Positions 63,869-64,000 of a DNA stretch of 64,000 nt are shown in pieces; the first letter of the stretch is position 1, and each line of letters begins with the position of its first letter. The translations under genes and the position numbers were made by a program. The notes beneath the pieces were generated by a model. That model searched no databases. It was not told where the DNA came from and saw only the letters and a list, made by a program, of their open reading frames with translations. The stretch lies in assembly GCF_007827955.1 (NCBI RefSeq), contig NZ_VITR01000002.1, positions 434,001 through 498,000 on the forward strand, in the 5' to 3' direction. Source of the stretch: Nitrospirillum pindoramense (lineage in GTDB: Bacteria > Pseudomonadota > Alphaproteobacteria > Azospirillales > Azospirillaceae).

Positions 63869-64000
63869 TCACTGGCCTTTCTTGGTGCCGATGGAAGCGA
63901 GCATGCGGGCGCCGATGTTGAGGGCGAGGATGGCGACCGTGATGAGGAGCGAACCACCCCAGGCCAGCCGCTGCCAGTCCTCATAAGGGCTGAGCGCGAA
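63869..64000 (-). CDS. pstA: Phosphate ABC transporter permease PstA, C-terminal end
   Basis: The last 43 residues: [19 protein letters not shown], then [15 protein letters not shown] and a TKKGQ tail, matching the end of PstA with its final membrane helix. The rest is beyond the window. Overlaps the pstB leader. Confidence 0.9.
   Translation of the reverse strand, partial: FALSPYEDWQRLAWGGSLLITVAILALNIGARMLASIGTKKGQ

Overview
The window is GC-rich chromosomal DNA of an alphaproteobacterium. The Rhodospirillales/Azospirillales lineage is my best guess, from gene content and order: rplU-rpmA-obgE-proB, metX-metW, tamA-tamB, phaA-phaB, a DUF2125 protein, and a chorismate mutase / aminotransferase / TyrC cluster. 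This placement is inference; no 16S rRNA gene is present. Most of the window is dense housekeeping DNA with overlapping stop/start codons.

Layout. 0-7.8 kb: end of purD, a TPR protein, tadA with an alpha/beta hydrolase and its TetR repressor, a PH-domain protein, an RsuA/RluB-type pseudouridine synthase and rsmD. 7.9-8.9 kb: an AT-rich two-gene cassette, a predicted peptidoglycan amidase without signal peptide followed by an overlapping secreted partner, which looks like an effector-immunity pair. 8.9-18.9 kb: ChaC-like protein, DUF2125, tyrC-hisC-chorismate mutase, metX-metW, an XRE regulator, MFS and HAD genes. 19.0-20.8 kb: a second AT-rich cassette (two-TM/GAF protein plus methyltransferase). 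20.8-32.8 kb: proB, obgE, rpmA, rplU, transporters, an AraC-lspA pair, GST, a Tat-exported M24 peptidase and small membrane proteins.

32.94-44.92 kb is a complete genomic island in the 3' end of tRNA-Ser(CGA). A 24-bp direct repeat (one mismatch) flanks it, and paired TCTGTACCA-type sites lie just inside each end. It carries a tyrosine integrase, a Rep_trans-like replication initiator, a serine recombinase, an EVE-HNH nuclease (type IV restriction candidate), a NucS/DUF91-like nuclease, zinc-ribbon membrane proteins, an XRE repressor, and a protein with the exact proteasome-type Thr1/Asp17/Arg19/Lys33 spacing plus a C-terminal SEC-C zinc motif. One 14-bp near-palindrome (TGCAATTGATTGCA) occurs at four intergenic sites and is a likely island-wide operator.

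45-64 kb: DMT exporter, Nudix, PHB genes phaB and phaA, a TetR-SDR pair with matching palindromes, typA, tamA-tamB, a LysE-type exporter, a CLC protein with altered signature loops, and pstB with the end of pstA.

The least explained signal is a family of at least seven dispersed intergenic elements of about 70-100 bp (10.9, 13.2, 16.2, 23.1, 31.2, 46.7, 60.0 kb), all just 3' of genes. They contain hairpins whose stems change with base-pairing preserved while loops such as CGGATG stay constant.
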